Numbered from the stretch's first letter, positions 45,942-54,164 are shown. The stretch: DNA of 64,000 bases from Pseudoclavibacter sp. 13-3 (GCF_021168475.1 NZ_JAJOZT010000001.1:434001-498000), one strand, 5' to 3'. The notes: a model not told the origin generated them from the sequence alone. A program made the numbers and translations.

Positions 45942-46886
45942 GTGAGCAATGAGACCGACCGCACCAGGGCATCCGCCGACGCCGCCGCACCAGAGATCAA
46001 CGTCACCGACACAGCACTCATCTTCGAGGGCGGAGGCATGCGCGCCGCGTGCACCGCTCCGGTCGTGGCCGGCCTCGTGCGCGAGAACATCAACTTCGGC
46101 TGGGTCGGCGGCGTCTCGGCGGGCTCTTCGCACACCGTGAACTACCTCAGCCGCGACCCGCTGCGCGCACGCAAATCGTTCGTCGACTTCGGAGCCGACC
46201 CCAACCTCGGCGGCCTCGACACCTGGCTGCGCGGCAAGGGCGCCTTCAACTCCGGCTACATCTACCATCACACCTCGAATCCGGGCGAGGCCCTGCCGCT
46301 CGACTGGCAGATGTACCGGCGCAACCCGGCGCGCTTCGCCATCGGCGCCTTCTGCGCCGACACGGGCGACACCGTCTACTGGGGCCCCGACGACATCGCG
46401 ACCTTCAACGGGCTGCTCGACCGCGTGCAGGCCTCATCGACGATGCCGATCTTCATGCCTCCCGTGCACCTCGACGGGCGCACCTACGTCGACGGTGCGC
46501 TCGGCCCGACCGGCGGCATCGCGCTGGATGCTGCCCGCGCTGCCGGGTTCGACCGGTTCGTCGTGGTGCTGAGCCGTCCGCGCGACTACGTGAAGCCGCG
46601 GTTTCGCGCGGGCGCTGCGGCTCGGCTGGCGTTCCGGCGTTTTCCCGCGGTGCCTGCGGCGCTGGCCGCCCGACCCGAGCACTACAACCGTACCCGGGCC
46701 GAGCTGTTCGAGCTCGAGCGCGACGGCCAGGCCTACGTGTTCGCCCCGACCGGGCTCACCGTCAGCAACCAGGAGCGCGACGTGGCGAAGCTCGCGCAGT
46801 CGTATGCCGAGGGTGCGGCGCAGTTCGGCCGCGAGCTCGACGCGATCAGAGAGTTCGTGGGGCTCCCGCGCACCGCGCAGGCGTAG
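45942..46886 (+). CDS. Patatin-like phospholipase
   Basis: A 314-residue serine lipid hydrolase of the YjjU/RssA-related patatin group. The oxyanion motif is FEGGGMRAACTA, the nucleophile elbow GVSAGSS (Ser of GxSxG), and the dyad Asp lies in YVDGALGPTGG. Substrate lipids are unknown. Two starts compete: GTG at 45900 overlapping the upstream stop (GTGA) and GTG at 45942 preceded by a -10 at exactly six bases. I choose the latter because the added 14 residues (TGRTPHRTRDNGS) look unlike protein sequence, but coupling to the CNNM genes remains possible. Confidence 0.9.
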   Translation: MSNETDRTRASADAAAPEINVTDTALIFEGGGMRAACTAPVVAGLVRENINFGWVGGVSAGSSHTVNYLSRDPLRARKSFVDFGADPNLGGLDTWLRGKGAFNSGYIYHHTSNPGEALPLDWQMYRRNPARFAIGAFCADTGDTVYWGPDDIATFNGLLDRVQASSTMPIFMPPVHLDGRTYVDGALGPTGGIALDAARAAGFDRFVVVLSRPRDYVKPRFRAGAAARLAFRRFPAVPAALAARPEHYNRTRAELFELERDGQAYVFAPTGLTVSNQERDVAKLAQSYAEGAAQFGRELDAIREFVGLPRTAQA

Positions 46887-46889
46887 CCT
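46884..46889 (+). promoter_or_regulatory. -10 of a leaderless promoter
   Basis: TAGCCT overlaps the patatin stop codon and ends six bases before the ATG at 46896. No ribosome site is present. Confidence 0.45.
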
Positions 46890-46895
46890 GATCCC

Positions 46896-47360
46896 ATGAA
46901 CGTCGCGCCTGCCGCACTCCCCGATCTGGCCTCGATTCCGGCGCTGGAGCCGCTCGCCCACGCCGACACGATTCTCGTGTTCGACGGCGCGTGCGAGTTC
47001 TGTCGGCGCTGCATCGACACTCTGCAGCGCGTCGATCGTCACGACCGCGTCTACTGTGTGCCCTCGCAGAACCTGCCGGTGCGCGAGGCGCTGCGGCTGT
47101 CTGCCGACGAGGCCGCCGAATCGGTCTGGCTCTCTGTGAGGCTGCCCTCAGGCCGATGGAGGCGATGCTCGGGTGCCGCTGCCGTCAACAGTGCACTGGA
47201 CATCGCGTTGGGCAGTCGAGTGCTGCGCACGATCTACCATCTGCCCGGGGTCGCCCGTCTGCAGGAGCATCTCTATCGACGGGTCGCCGACAGCCGTGGC
47301 CCGAGCTGTCGTCTGCCCGATGAGCCCGTCTCGATCTCGAAGGAGTCTGAGTCCAGATGA
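46896..47360 (+). CDS. DCC-family thiol-disulfide oxidoreductase (DUF393)
   Basis: A 154-residue protein with the DxxCxxC signature FDGACEFCRRC (Asp30, Cys33, Cys36) that defines the DCC1/DUF393 family. LRTIYHLPGVARLQEHLYRRVADSR is the conserved C-terminal part. Members are predicted thioredoxin-like redox proteins; no substrate is known. It lies in a tight run with the patatin upstream (9 bases) and a metallopeptidase downstream, whose ATG overlaps its stop (ATGA). Confidence 0.88.
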   Translation: MNVAPAALPDLASIPALEPLAHADTILVFDGACEFCRRCIDTLQRVDRHDRVYCVPSQNLPVREALRLSADEAAESVWLSVRLPSGRWRRCSGAAAVNSALDIALGSRVLRTIYHLPGVARLQEHLYRRVADSRGPSCRLPDEPVSISKESESR

Positions 47361-48451
47361 GAATCTTCCCATGCCCGAACTGTGATTCGATCATCTACTT
47401 CGAGCAGCGAGCATGTGCAGAGTGCGGCACAGAGGTGGGCTTCTCCAGAGCAGACCGCACCATGGTGCCGCTGACCGACGGCACATGGACCGACAGCAGT
47501 GGCGAGCGCTGGCACCACTGCGAGAACGAGCGCATCGGCTGCAACTGGCTGGCCGCATCCGACGATTCGCTGTGCTTCTCATGCGCACTCACGCGCAGCA
47601 TCCCCGCCGACCTCGACGAGCGGGTGATCCGGCTGCTCGCCGAGACGGCCGATGCCAAACGGCGACTGGTCTTTCAGCTCGACGACCTCGATCTGCCCAT
47701 CATCAGCCACCGCGAGCAGCCCGACGGCGGGCTCGCATTCGATCTCGATGCTTCGACCGACGACAAGAAGGTGATGATCGGCCACATGAACGGCGTCATC
47801 ACGATCGACATCACCGAGGCGCAGGATTCCCACCGTGAGGCACTTCGCGCACTGCTCGACGAGCCGTACCGCACCATGCTCGGGCACTTTCGACACGAGA
47901 TCGGCCATTACTACTGGCAGGCGCTGGTCGCCCAGCACGACGACTGGCTGCAGCGCTTTCGCAGGCTCTTCGGAGACGAACGGCAGGATTACGGCGCGGC
48001 GCTCAATGCGCACTACAGCGAGGACAACGACGAGCTGCGGCGGGAGCAGGCCACACGTCGTGAGAACTACATCTCGCAGTACGCGATGACGCACCCCTGG
48101 GAGGATTTCGCCGAGACCTTCGCACACTTTCTGCACATCGCCGACACGCTGCAGACTGCTGCGGCCCATGGCCTGCAGCTGCGCTTTCCCGAGGGCTGGC
48201 CAGACAGAGTGCGCGTCGAGCAGACCTCGGTTCCGACCCTGGCCACAGCGCCGACCGCCGACGCCCGCAGGCTCTTGGCCACGTGGCAGCCGCTGGCGAC
48301 CGCCCTGAACAGAGTGAACCGGTCGATGGGCAAGCACGACCTCTACCCGTTCACCATCACCGAACAGGTCGCGGACAAGCTGACCTTCGTACTCGAGCTG
48401 GTCCGCGCATTCGCCGGCATCAACTCGGTCATCACCCCTCCAATGCTCTGA
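47357..48451 (+). CDS. Zinc-ribbon putative metallopeptidase (Peptidase_Mx family)
   Basis: A 364-residue cytosolic protein. The N-terminal zinc ribbons use CPNC (6, 9), CAEC (20, 23), Cys55, Cys62 and CFSC (73, 76). The second part has HEIGH (180-184, in GHFRHEIGHYYW) and a downstream WEDFAETFAHFLHIADT block with likely third ligand Glu/His. This is the layout of the PF10005/PF15887 proteins, predicted metal-dependent peptidases that are often near transglutaminase or circularly permuted ATP-grasp genes; none is here. Its substrate is unknown. Confidence 0.88.
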   Translation: MRIFPCPNCDSIIYFEQRACAECGTEVGFSRADRTMVPLTDGTWTDSSGERWHHCENERIGCNWLAASDDSLCFSCALTRSIPADLDERVIRLLAETADAKRRLVFQLDDLDLPIISHREQPDGGLAFDLDASTDDKKVMIGHMNGVITIDITEAQDSHREALRALLDEPYRTMLGHFRHEIGHYYWQALVAQHDDWLQRFRRLFGDERQDYGAALNAHYSEDNDELRREQATRRENYISQYAMTHPWEDFAETFAHFLHIADTLQTAAAHGLQLRFPEGWPDRVRVEQTSVPTLATAPTADARRLLATWQPLATALNRVNRSMGKHDLYPFTITEQVADKLTFVLELVRAFAGINSVITPPML

Positions 48452-48455
48452 CCAA

Positions 48456-48471
48456 ATAACCCCAGGGGTAT
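48456..48471. promoter_or_regulatory. CstR/CsoR-type operator, upstream copy
   Basis: ATAACC-CCAG-GGGTAT is one mismatch from the ATACCC-N4-GGGTAT consensus of persulfide- and copper-sensing CsoR-family repressors. It lies 36 bases (centre to centre) before the second copy. Confidence 0.7.
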
Positions 48472-48491
48472 CTTGTGTTACGCTCTTCAAT

Positions 48492-48507
48492 ATACCCACC
48501 CGGGTAT
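48492..48507. promoter_or_regulatory. CstR/CsoR-type operator, main copy
   Basis: ATACCC-ACCC-GGGTAT has perfect arms and lies 37 bases before the CoA-disulfide reductase start, at or just after the likely transcription start. The repressor gene is the second in the transcript, so this should be autoregulation. Confidence 0.82.
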
Positions 48508-48544
48508 TGAGAACGTCAGGATCGCTTGCAATGAGGGGAACACT

Positions 48545-50281
48545 ATGCGGATCATCATCGTAGGAGGCGTCGCAGGTGGCATGAGCGCTGCTGCACGCGC
48601 CCGACGACTCGACGAGTCAGCAGAGATCATCGTGCTCGAACGCGGCGATCATGTCTCGTTCGCCAACTGCGGGCTGCCTTACTACGTCGGCGGCGAGATC
48701 ACCGACGAGTCGAAGCTGCTCGTGCAGACCCCCGAGTCGCTGCGCGCCGCACTGAACCTCGATGTGCGCGTGCGCCACGAGGTCGTCGCCGTCGACACCG
48801 ACGCTCGCGAGGTGACCGTGCGCACCGACGACGATGACGAGACGCTGCCCTACGACGCGCTGATCCTCTCACCCGGCGGCCGCGCACGACATCCGCAGAT
48901 CGAGGGCGTCGACTCGCCCCGACTGCACACCCTGCGCACCGTGCACGACGCCCTCGCCCTGCGCGACCTGGTCACCTCGGGAGCCCGCCGCGCCGTCGTG
49001 CTCGGCGGTGGCTTCATCGGCATCGAAGCCGCCGAGAACCTTGCCGGCGCCGGCCTCGAGACCACGCTCGTGCAGGCGGCATCGCACGTGCTCACGCCGC
49101 TCGAGCCCGAGCTTGCGGTGCTCGTACGCGACGAGCTCGAGTTCATCGGCGTCGACGTTCGCGAGTGCACCACGGCCGTGAGCATCCAGACGGGCGTCGA
49201 TCATGACGTCGTCTCGCTCAGCGACGACACCGAGGTGACCGCCGATCTGATCGTGCTGTCGGCTGGCGTACGGCCCGACACCGAGGCGTTCGAGCGTTCG
49301 GGCATCGCCTGCGAGCACGGCGCGATTCTGGTGGATGCCGCCGGCCGCACCAGCGCACCTTCGGTCTGGGCGGTGGGTGACGCGACCGCCAGCCTGGATG
49401 CGGTGACCGGTGTTCGCCGGCCCGTCGCGCTGGCGGGGCCTGCGAACCGAGCCGGGCGCCTCGTGGCCGACAGCATTCTGCGCGACGGCGAGCCGCATCC
49501 GCTGCCCAGGCCGGTGGGCACCGCGGTGCTGCGCATCGGCGGGCTCACGGCCGCCTTCACCGGAGCCAATGCCGACGCGCTGCACGATGCCGAGATCGGC
49601 TTCGAGACCGTGCATCTGCACCCGCTGCAGCACGCCGGGTACTTCCCCGGTGCTCATGCGATGCACGTGATCGTGCACTTCAGACGACCCGACGGGCTCG
49701 TGCTCGGTGCGCAGATCATCGGCGCCGACGGAGTCGACCGCCGCATCGACGTGTTTGCCACCGCGATTCGCGCGCAGATGCGCATGGCTGACCTGATCGA
49801 TCTCGATCTCGCCTATGCTCCCCCGTTCGGGCAGGCGAAAGACGCCGTCAACCTGGCCGGCATGGTCGGCGAGAACGTGCTGAACGGGCAGCAGCGGCTG
49901 TGGCACGCAACCGATCTCGATGCGGTGATGCGCGAGTCGCTCGTCGTCGACACCCGCTCGCCTCAGGAGTTCGCCGACGGCCACCTTCCCGGCTCGATCA
50001 ACGTGCCGCACGCATCGGTGCGCGAGCGTCTGACCGACATCGAACTCGCCGCCGGCGATCGCCCGGTGCGCACGCTCTGCGCGGCCGGCGTGCGCTCGCA
50101 CATCGCGACACGGGTGCTGCTGCAGCACGGGTTTGACGCGGCGATGCTCTCAGGCGGCATGCAGACTCTGCGTGCGTCACTGCGCGCCGAGGGGCGCGAA
50201 GGTCTCATCTCCACTCCGGGATCGGTCAGCGCACTGCCCCCCCGAAACTCATATCGAAAGGAACCAAGTCATGATCAGTGA
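48545..50281 (+). CDS. CoA-disulfide reductase with C-terminal rhodanese domain
   Basis: A 578-residue FAD/NAD(P)H-dependent flavoprotein fused to a sulfurtransferase (CoADR-RHD, also called NADH-dependent persulfide reductase, Npsr). FAD motif GGVAGGMSAAARARR starts at residue 7; the redox Cys42 is in SFANCGLPYYVGG; the NAD motif is VLGGGFIGIEAAENL. The rhodanese domain begins near 465 with VVDTRSPQEFADGHLPGSINVPH and its active Cys512 is in LCAAGVRSH. It reduces CoA disulfide, CoA persulfide or polysulfide. The ATG at 48545 follows GAGGGG. Its stop overlaps the regulator gene by 11 bases. Confidence 0.93.
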   Translation: MRIIIVGGVAGGMSAAARARRLDESAEIIVLERGDHVSFANCGLPYYVGGEITDESKLLVQTPESLRAALNLDVRVRHEVVAVDTDAREVTVRTDDDDETLPYDALILSPGGRARHPQIEGVDSPRLHTLRTVHDALALRDLVTSGARRAVVLGGGFIGIEAAENLAGAGLETTLVQAASHVLTPLEPELAVLVRDELEFIGVDVRECTTAVSIQTGVDHDVVSLSDDTEVTADLIVLSAGVRPDTEAFERSGIACEHGAILVDAAGRTSAPSVWAVGDATASLDAVTGVRRPVALAGPANRAGRLVADSILRDGEPHPLPRPVGTAVLRIGGLTAAFTGANADALHDAEIGFETVHLHPLQHAGYFPGAHAMHVIVHFRRPDGLVLGAQIIGADGVDRRIDVFATAIRAQMRMADLIDLDLAYAPPFGQAKDAVNLAGMVGENVLNGQQRLWHATDLDAVMRESLVVDTRSPQEFADGHLPGSINVPHASVRERLTDIELAAGDRPVRTLCAAGVRSHIATRVLLQHGFDAAMLSGGMQTLRASLRAEGREGLISTPGSVSALPPRNSYRKEPSHDQ

Positions 50282-50651
50282 CGACCCTCAGGCTGTTCGC
50301 CGCATCGTCAATCGTCTGCGTCGTGCACGCGGCCAGCTCGACGGCGTCATCAACGCGATCGAGAACGAGGCCCCCTGCCGTGACGTGGTCACCCAGCTCT
50401 CAGCCGTGACCAGCGCCCTCGACCGGGCGGGCTTCGCCATCATCTCGACCGCGATGCGTGAGTGCCTGGCCCAGGGAGCCGAGACGTCTGACGCAGAGGA
50501 ATCGCGAAATGTGAGCTCGCAGAATACAGCACAGCCCTTGCCGGCTGCGGCTGGGACTGCGGCTGAGACTTCAGCCGAGGCCGCTGCCGAGACCGGTGCG
50601 GCGAAGCTGACCGCCGCTGAACTCGAGAAGCTCTTCATGATGCTCGCCTGA
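50271..50651 (+). CDS. CsoR-family repressor, persulfide-sensing CstR type
   Basis: A 126-residue all-helical DNA-binding protein of the DUF156 (CsoR/RcnR/CstR/FrmR) family. The core VRRIVNRLRRARGQLDGVINAIE is typical. Cys36 and Cys65 are kept, but the copper-ligand position 61 (His in M. tuberculosis CsoR) is Ala61, so copper sensing is unlikely and a dithiol persulfide sensor is expected. An Ala/Glu-rich tail of about 55 residues follows the core, longer than in most members. AAAGGA precedes the ATG, which lies inside the end of the reductase gene. Confidence 0.9.
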   Translation: MISDDPQAVRRIVNRLRRARGQLDGVINAIENEAPCRDVVTQLSAVTSALDRAGFAIISTAMRECLAQGAETSDAEESRNVSSQNTAQPLPAAAGTAAETSAEAAAETGAAKLTAAELEKLFMMLA

Positions 50652-50712
50652 GCATCCACCCACGCATCTGAACGACAACCACGACGACAATCACAGACAG
50701 AGGAGAACCACC

Positions 50713-50877
50713 ATGTGCCAACAGACCCGATGCAAGACCTGCGGCAAGATCACTTGGCGCGGCTGCGGCCAGCACGTTGACCAGGTCATGCGCGGCGTGC
50801 CGAAAGACCAGCGTTGCCCGGGGCATGAGAAAGACCAGAAGCAGAACGCCGGGTGGTTCGCCAAGATCTTTCGGTGA
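50713..50877 (+). CDS. Cys-rich 54-residue protein of unknown function
   Basis: MCQQTRCKTCGKITWRGCGQ then HVDQVMRGVPKDQRCPGHEK and a basic end. Five Cys and two His could bind one or two zinc ions (CKTC, CGQH, CPGH). AGGAG sits seven bases before the ATG. The protein is a type widely found as a tiny conserved gene in actinobacteria, but I know no assigned function. It lies between the CstR-like repressor and thioredoxin, 61 bases after the repressor stop, suggesting a place in the sulfur/redox operon. Confidence 0.82.
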   Translation: MCQQTRCKTCGKITWRGCGQHVDQVMRGVPKDQRCPGHEKDQKQNAGWFAKIFR

Positions 50878-50894
50878 ACCGACTGACCATGACA

Positions 50895-50923
50895 TTGACC
50901 CGCCCAGAGCGAACGGATATACA
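50895..50923 (+). promoter_or_regulatory. trxA promoter, leaderless
   Basis: TTGACC (50895-50900), a 17-base spacer and TATACA (50918-50923) end six bases before the ATG at 50930. Thioredoxin can therefore be expressed independently of the CstR-controlled genes. Confidence 0.65.
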
Positions 50924-50929
50924 TAGACG

Positions 50930-51325
50930 ATGGCCACTCAAGAGATCACTGTCGAGAACATCAACGAGACAATCACCGGCAACGACATCGTGCTGCTCGA
51001 TTTCTGGGCGTCATGGTGCGGCCCGTGCCGCGCATTCGCCCCTGTCTTCGAGAACGTCTCAGAGAAGAATCCCGAGATCGTGTTCGGCAAGGTCGACACC
51101 GACGCTCAGCAGGAGCTGGCGCAGGCCTTTCAGATCAGCTCTATTCCGACGCTCGTGATCTTCCGCGAGCAGATTCCGATCTTCGCGCAGCCCGGTGCGA
51201 TGAACATCGCGCAGCTGACCGAGATCATCGAAAAGGTCGCCCAGCTCGACATGAGCGAGGTCCGTGCCGAGATCGCTCAGCAGCAGGCGTCGCAGCAGAA
51301 CCCCGAGGGTGCGCCAAGCGAGTAG
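50930..51325 (+). CDS. trxA: Thioredoxin
   Basis: Dithiol-disulfide oxidoreductase of the cytoplasm. The active site WCGPC is at residues 29-33 and the cis-Pro lies in SSIPTLVIF. A C-terminal extension of about 25 residues (EVRAEIAQQQASQQNPEG) goes beyond the usual 105-110 residue fold and is Gln-rich. It lies directly downstream of the CstR cluster but has its own promoter. A main trxA beside trxB usually exists elsewhere, so this may be a second copy. Confidence 0.95.
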   Translation: MATQEITVENINETITGNDIVLLDFWASWCGPCRAFAPVFENVSEKNPEIVFGKVDTDAQQELAQAFQISSIPTLVIFREQIPIFAQPGAMNIAQLTEIIEKVAQLDMSEVRAEIAQQQASQQNPEGAPSE

Positions 51326-51444
51326 CTCGCTGCGTCATTCTTCATACCGCCGTTCTCGATGCCGCCCTACTGAGTACCGATATCGTTCGATCTCGCCCGT
51401 GCGCAGAGCACAACTGACGAGAATCAGTCGCTGACCGAGCGGCG

Positions 51445-52773
51445 TCAGTCGCGGATCGAGTCGGCCTCGAACAGATCGTTCATCAGCTGAGCAGATTCCG
51501 GTGCGGTGGCATCGAGTGATTCAACGTCGCGCAGCCTGCGCTCGACCGCACGCGTGCGTCGCCCTGCCTCGTCGACCGTGCGCTGCGCGGTCTGCAGCTG
51601 TTTGCTGAGCTTCTCCCAGACCTGGCCGTACTTGCCGAACTCGGTCTTGGCCGCGCTGAGAATCTTCCACACCTCTGAGGTGCGCTGCTCGATCGCGAGC
51701 GTTTTGAAGCCAAGCTGCAAACTGTTGAGGAGCGACATCAGCGTGGTCGGACCGGTCACCATGACGTGGAACTGCGTCTGCAGGTCGCTCGCCAGCCCAG
51801 GGCGGCGGATCACTTCTGCGAAGAGCCCCTCGGTCGGCAGGTACATGATCGCGAAGTCGGTGCTGTGCGGCGGATCGATGTACTTGCTCGCAATGGTCTT
51901 CGCCTGCAGACGAACTGCCTTTTCCAGGCTGCGGGCGGCGACCTCGATGCCGCTGGTGTCAGCGGCTTCCTGTGCCTGCAGCAAACGTTCATAGTCTTCC
52001 TGCGGAAACTTCGAGTCAATTGGCAGGTAGACCACTGAGGTGTCGTCGCGTCCGGGCAGACGCACAGCGTACTCGACGTTCTCGGTACTGCCGGGGCGAA
52101 TGATGACATTGCTGTCGTACTGATCGGGCGCGAGCAGGTCTTCGAGCTGACGCCCGAGCTGCACCTCGCCCCAGCTGCCGCGGTTCTTCACGTTGGTCAG
52201 CACTCGCTTGAGCCCACCGACGTCGGAGGCGAGCGTCTGCATCTCGCCCAGCCCCTTCTGCACCTGTTCGAGGCGATCGCTGACCAGACGGAATGACTCG
52301 CCCAAGCGCCGTTCGAGCGTGCCCTGCAGTTTCTCGTCGACGGTGGCGCGCATCTGTTCGAGCTTGCGCTCGTTGTCGGCTCGGAGGTGCGCGAGTTCGG
52401 TCGAGAGCGTCTCATTCAGCGTCTGCATGCGGTCGGCGAACGAAGCCAGCCGCGTATCGACTGCCGCCCCCATCTCGTGCCGTGCCCGGGCGGCATCCTC
52501 ACGCTGCAGCGCAGCCGCCTGCGACTGGGCCTGCTCGAAGCCCTGCAGGCGCTGCTCGACCACCTGCGCGTTCTGCACGAGCTGCTGCCCGAGGGCTTTC
52601 TGCTGAGCGTAGAGATCGGGTTTGAGCTCGCCGACGGCCGCACGCACCTCGCTGCCGAGCGCGCGCGAGTCGATCACGGAAGCCTCCCCATGACCACCAC
52701 GCAGCAGCAGCACGATCACGACCACGCACAGCACAATGATTACTGCGAGCAGAACCAGCATCAGCACGTTCAT
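51445..52773 (-). CDS. rmuC: DNA recombination protein RmuC
   Basis: A 442-residue protein with one N-terminal membrane helix (MNVLMLVLLAVIIVLCVVVI), a long coiled coil (about residues 60-180) and the RmuC domain. The domain shows GSWGEVQLGRQLEDLL, PIDSKFPQEDYERL and FAIMYLPTEGLFAEV, matching the nuclease-like fold in family members that limit rearrangements at inverted repeats. The ATG at 52773 follows AGGAAG; the frame is open ten codons further upstream, but the membrane helix starts here. It is convergent with trxA. Confidence 0.93.
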   Translation of the reverse strand: MNVLMLVLLAVIIVLCVVVIVLLLRGGHGEASVIDSRALGSEVRAAVGELKPDLYAQQKALGQQLVQNAQVVEQRLQGFEQAQSQAAALQREDAARARHEMGAAVDTRLASFADRMQTLNETLSTELAHLRADNERKLEQMRATVDEKLQGTLERRLGESFRLVSDRLEQVQKGLGEMQTLASDVGGLKRVLTNVKNRGSWGEVQLGRQLEDLLAPDQYDSNVIIRPGSTENVEYAVRLPGRDDTSVVYLPIDSKFPQEDYERLLQAQEAADTSGIEVAARSLEKAVRLQAKTIASKYIDPPHSTDFAIMYLPTEGLFAEVIRRPGLASDLQTQFHVMVTGPTTLMSLLNSLQLGFKTLAIEQRTSEVWKILSAAKTEFGKYGQVWEKLSKQLQTAQRTVDEAGRRTRAVERRLRDVESLDATAPESAQLMNDLFEADSIRD

Positions 52774-52910
52774 TCTTGTGGCTTCCTCACTGTTGACGGC
52801 CAAAGCGCAGGCGATGCCTGCGTCAGGATGACCCTAGAGCGACCCTCTGACATTGCCGTCAACGGCCTGGCACACGCGTTCGGCAACACCGTGTCTGTGA
52901 GCCGAGCGAG

Positions 52911-52948
52911 CACGGGGCGCTGCCACCGGCGGCAGTGCGAACCCCGTG
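52911..52948 (-). terminator. Terminator of the DsbA-like gene
   Basis: CACGGGG...CCCCGTG outer stem (52911-52917 with 52942-52948) with an inner CTGCC/GGCAG stem. It lies 35 bases beyond the stop codon on the minus strand. Confidence 0.7.
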
Positions 52949-52982
52949 TGAGAGGGGACGTCCCAGAACCCCTGCCAACGGC

Positions 52983-53768
52983 TCACTGCCCGGCGGCCTG
53001 CAGCTGTTGGTCGATGATCTTGCTGAACGCCGCGGCTGGCTGGGCGCCTGAGACGCTCTTGTCGCCGATGAGGAATCCCGGAACACCGTCGATGCCCTGC
53101 TGCTGCGCGTCGGTGGTGCTCTGCTGCACGGCCTCGCGCAGGTCGGCGCGGTCGAGATCTGCGGTGAATCGGTCGATGTCGGGCACCTTCGCGGTCTGCG
53201 CGAAGGCGATCAGGTGGTCACGAGGCATATCCGGGTGCCCGCTCTCGGGTGCCGCAGCGTAGAGCGCTTCGAGGTACTCGACGTAGCGACCCTGCTCTCC
53301 GGCTGCGCGTGCGGCGACCGCGGCGTCGACCGATTGATCGCCGAAGAACGCCACGTCGTGAAACTCATAGCGCACCTTGCCCGTGTCGACGTAGTTCTGC
53401 AGAATCGTCGGCAGCGTCTGATTCGCGTAGGCGGCGCAGAAGGGGCAGCGCAGGTCGATCCACTCGACGATGGTCACCGGGGCGTCGATGTCTCCGACCG
53501 CCATGGGGTCGTCGGCCTGGTGCCGGGCCGCACGATCCGCCTGGGTGGTCTGAGTCGCGTCCTGCGGCGTCTGCCCGCTCGTCTGCTGGGCGGCCAAGGC
53601 GATGACGGCCACCACGGCGATCGCGAGCACGATGCTCAGCACCGCGTTGACGATGTGCGACCGACGCAGGCGTCGGCTCAGCTCGTCGATCGTCTGGGCG
53701 GCAGGCCTGCGACCGTTCTTCGAGTTCGGGCGGGATGCGGGCGACGAGGTGCGCGACGAATTGGGCAT
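52983..53768 (-). CDS. Membrane-anchored DsbA-family thiol-disulfide protein
   Basis: A 261-residue protein with a Ser/Pro/Arg-rich cytosolic N terminus, one membrane helix (residues 40-60) and an extracytoplasmic thioredoxin-fold domain. The active site is CPFC (108-111) in IVEWIDLRCPFCAAY, the cis-Pro loop is IDGVPGFLIG, and the helical insert of DsbA lies between. It probably makes or isomerises disulfides in exported proteins. GAGAGG and a -10-like TACCCT precede the ATG. Confidence 0.9.
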   Translation of the reverse strand: MPNSSRTSSPASRPNSKNGRRPAAQTIDELSRRLRRSHIVNAVLSIVLAIAVVAVIALAAQQTSGQTPQDATQTTQADRAARHQADDPMAVGDIDAPVTIVEWIDLRCPFCAAYANQTLPTILQNYVDTGKVRYEFHDVAFFGDQSVDAAVAARAAGEQGRYVEYLEALYAAAPESGHPDMPRDHLIAFAQTAKVPDIDRFTADLDRADLREAVQQSTTDAQQQGIDGVPGFLIGDKSVSGAQPAAAFSKIIDQQLQAAGQ

Positions 53769-53893
53769 GATACCTCTCAGGGTAGCAGCCGCCCCCGCTC
53801 AGACATCTGGGACGAGAACCGGGTCGCCGCACTGTGCCCGGTCCGCTCAGGGCTCAGGGCTCCAGTGCTCAGGGAGCTTCAGTGGTTGTCCGA

Positions 53894-54066
53894 GATCGGG
53901 TCATGGCCAATGCGCTTTAGCCTCCCCACGCACGAACGAGCCCCATCGAGTCATGGCAAATGCTGCCCCTGAGCATCCACACATGGAACTTGCCATGACT
54001 CGATGGTCTGAGCCGTCATTTGCCATGGCTCGATCCCCTGCCCAGATAGAACCCATGGTCTCGATC
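53894..54066. repeat. Five copies of a 20-bp GATCGAGTCATGGCAAATG-like repeat in two orientations
   Basis: Forward copies are at 53894-53913 and 53944-53963; reverse copies at 53986-54005, 54016-54035 and 54047-54066. Copies 2 and 3 form a 15-bp perfect inverted repeat (ATCGAGTCATGGCAA with TTGCCATGACTCGAT). The others vary at two to six positions around a CATGG core. Spacings are 50, 42, 30 and 31 bases. Confidence 0.85.
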
Positions 54067-54158
54067 CCACCTGCGCGGGCCTGCCCCAGGCGCAGCCGCT
54101 ACGGACGGCTCGACGCGGAACTCGATCACACGCGCAGGCTGGCAGAGATGCCGACGAC

Positions 54159-54164
54159 TACCCT
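54159..54164 (+). promoter_or_regulatory. -10 of a leaderless promoter
   Basis: TACCCT ends six bases before the ATG at 54171. No ribosome site is visible. Confidence 0.5.

Noticed and set aside
50271-50651. Copper-responsive CsoR
   Set aside because: The copper-ligand His (position 61) is Ala, and no copper exporter or chaperone gene is adjacent; the sulfur enzymes favour a CstR role.
53894-54066. CRISPR array
   Set aside because: Repeats occur in both orientations, spacing is irregular (50, 42, 30, 31), copies are degenerate, and no cas genes are present.
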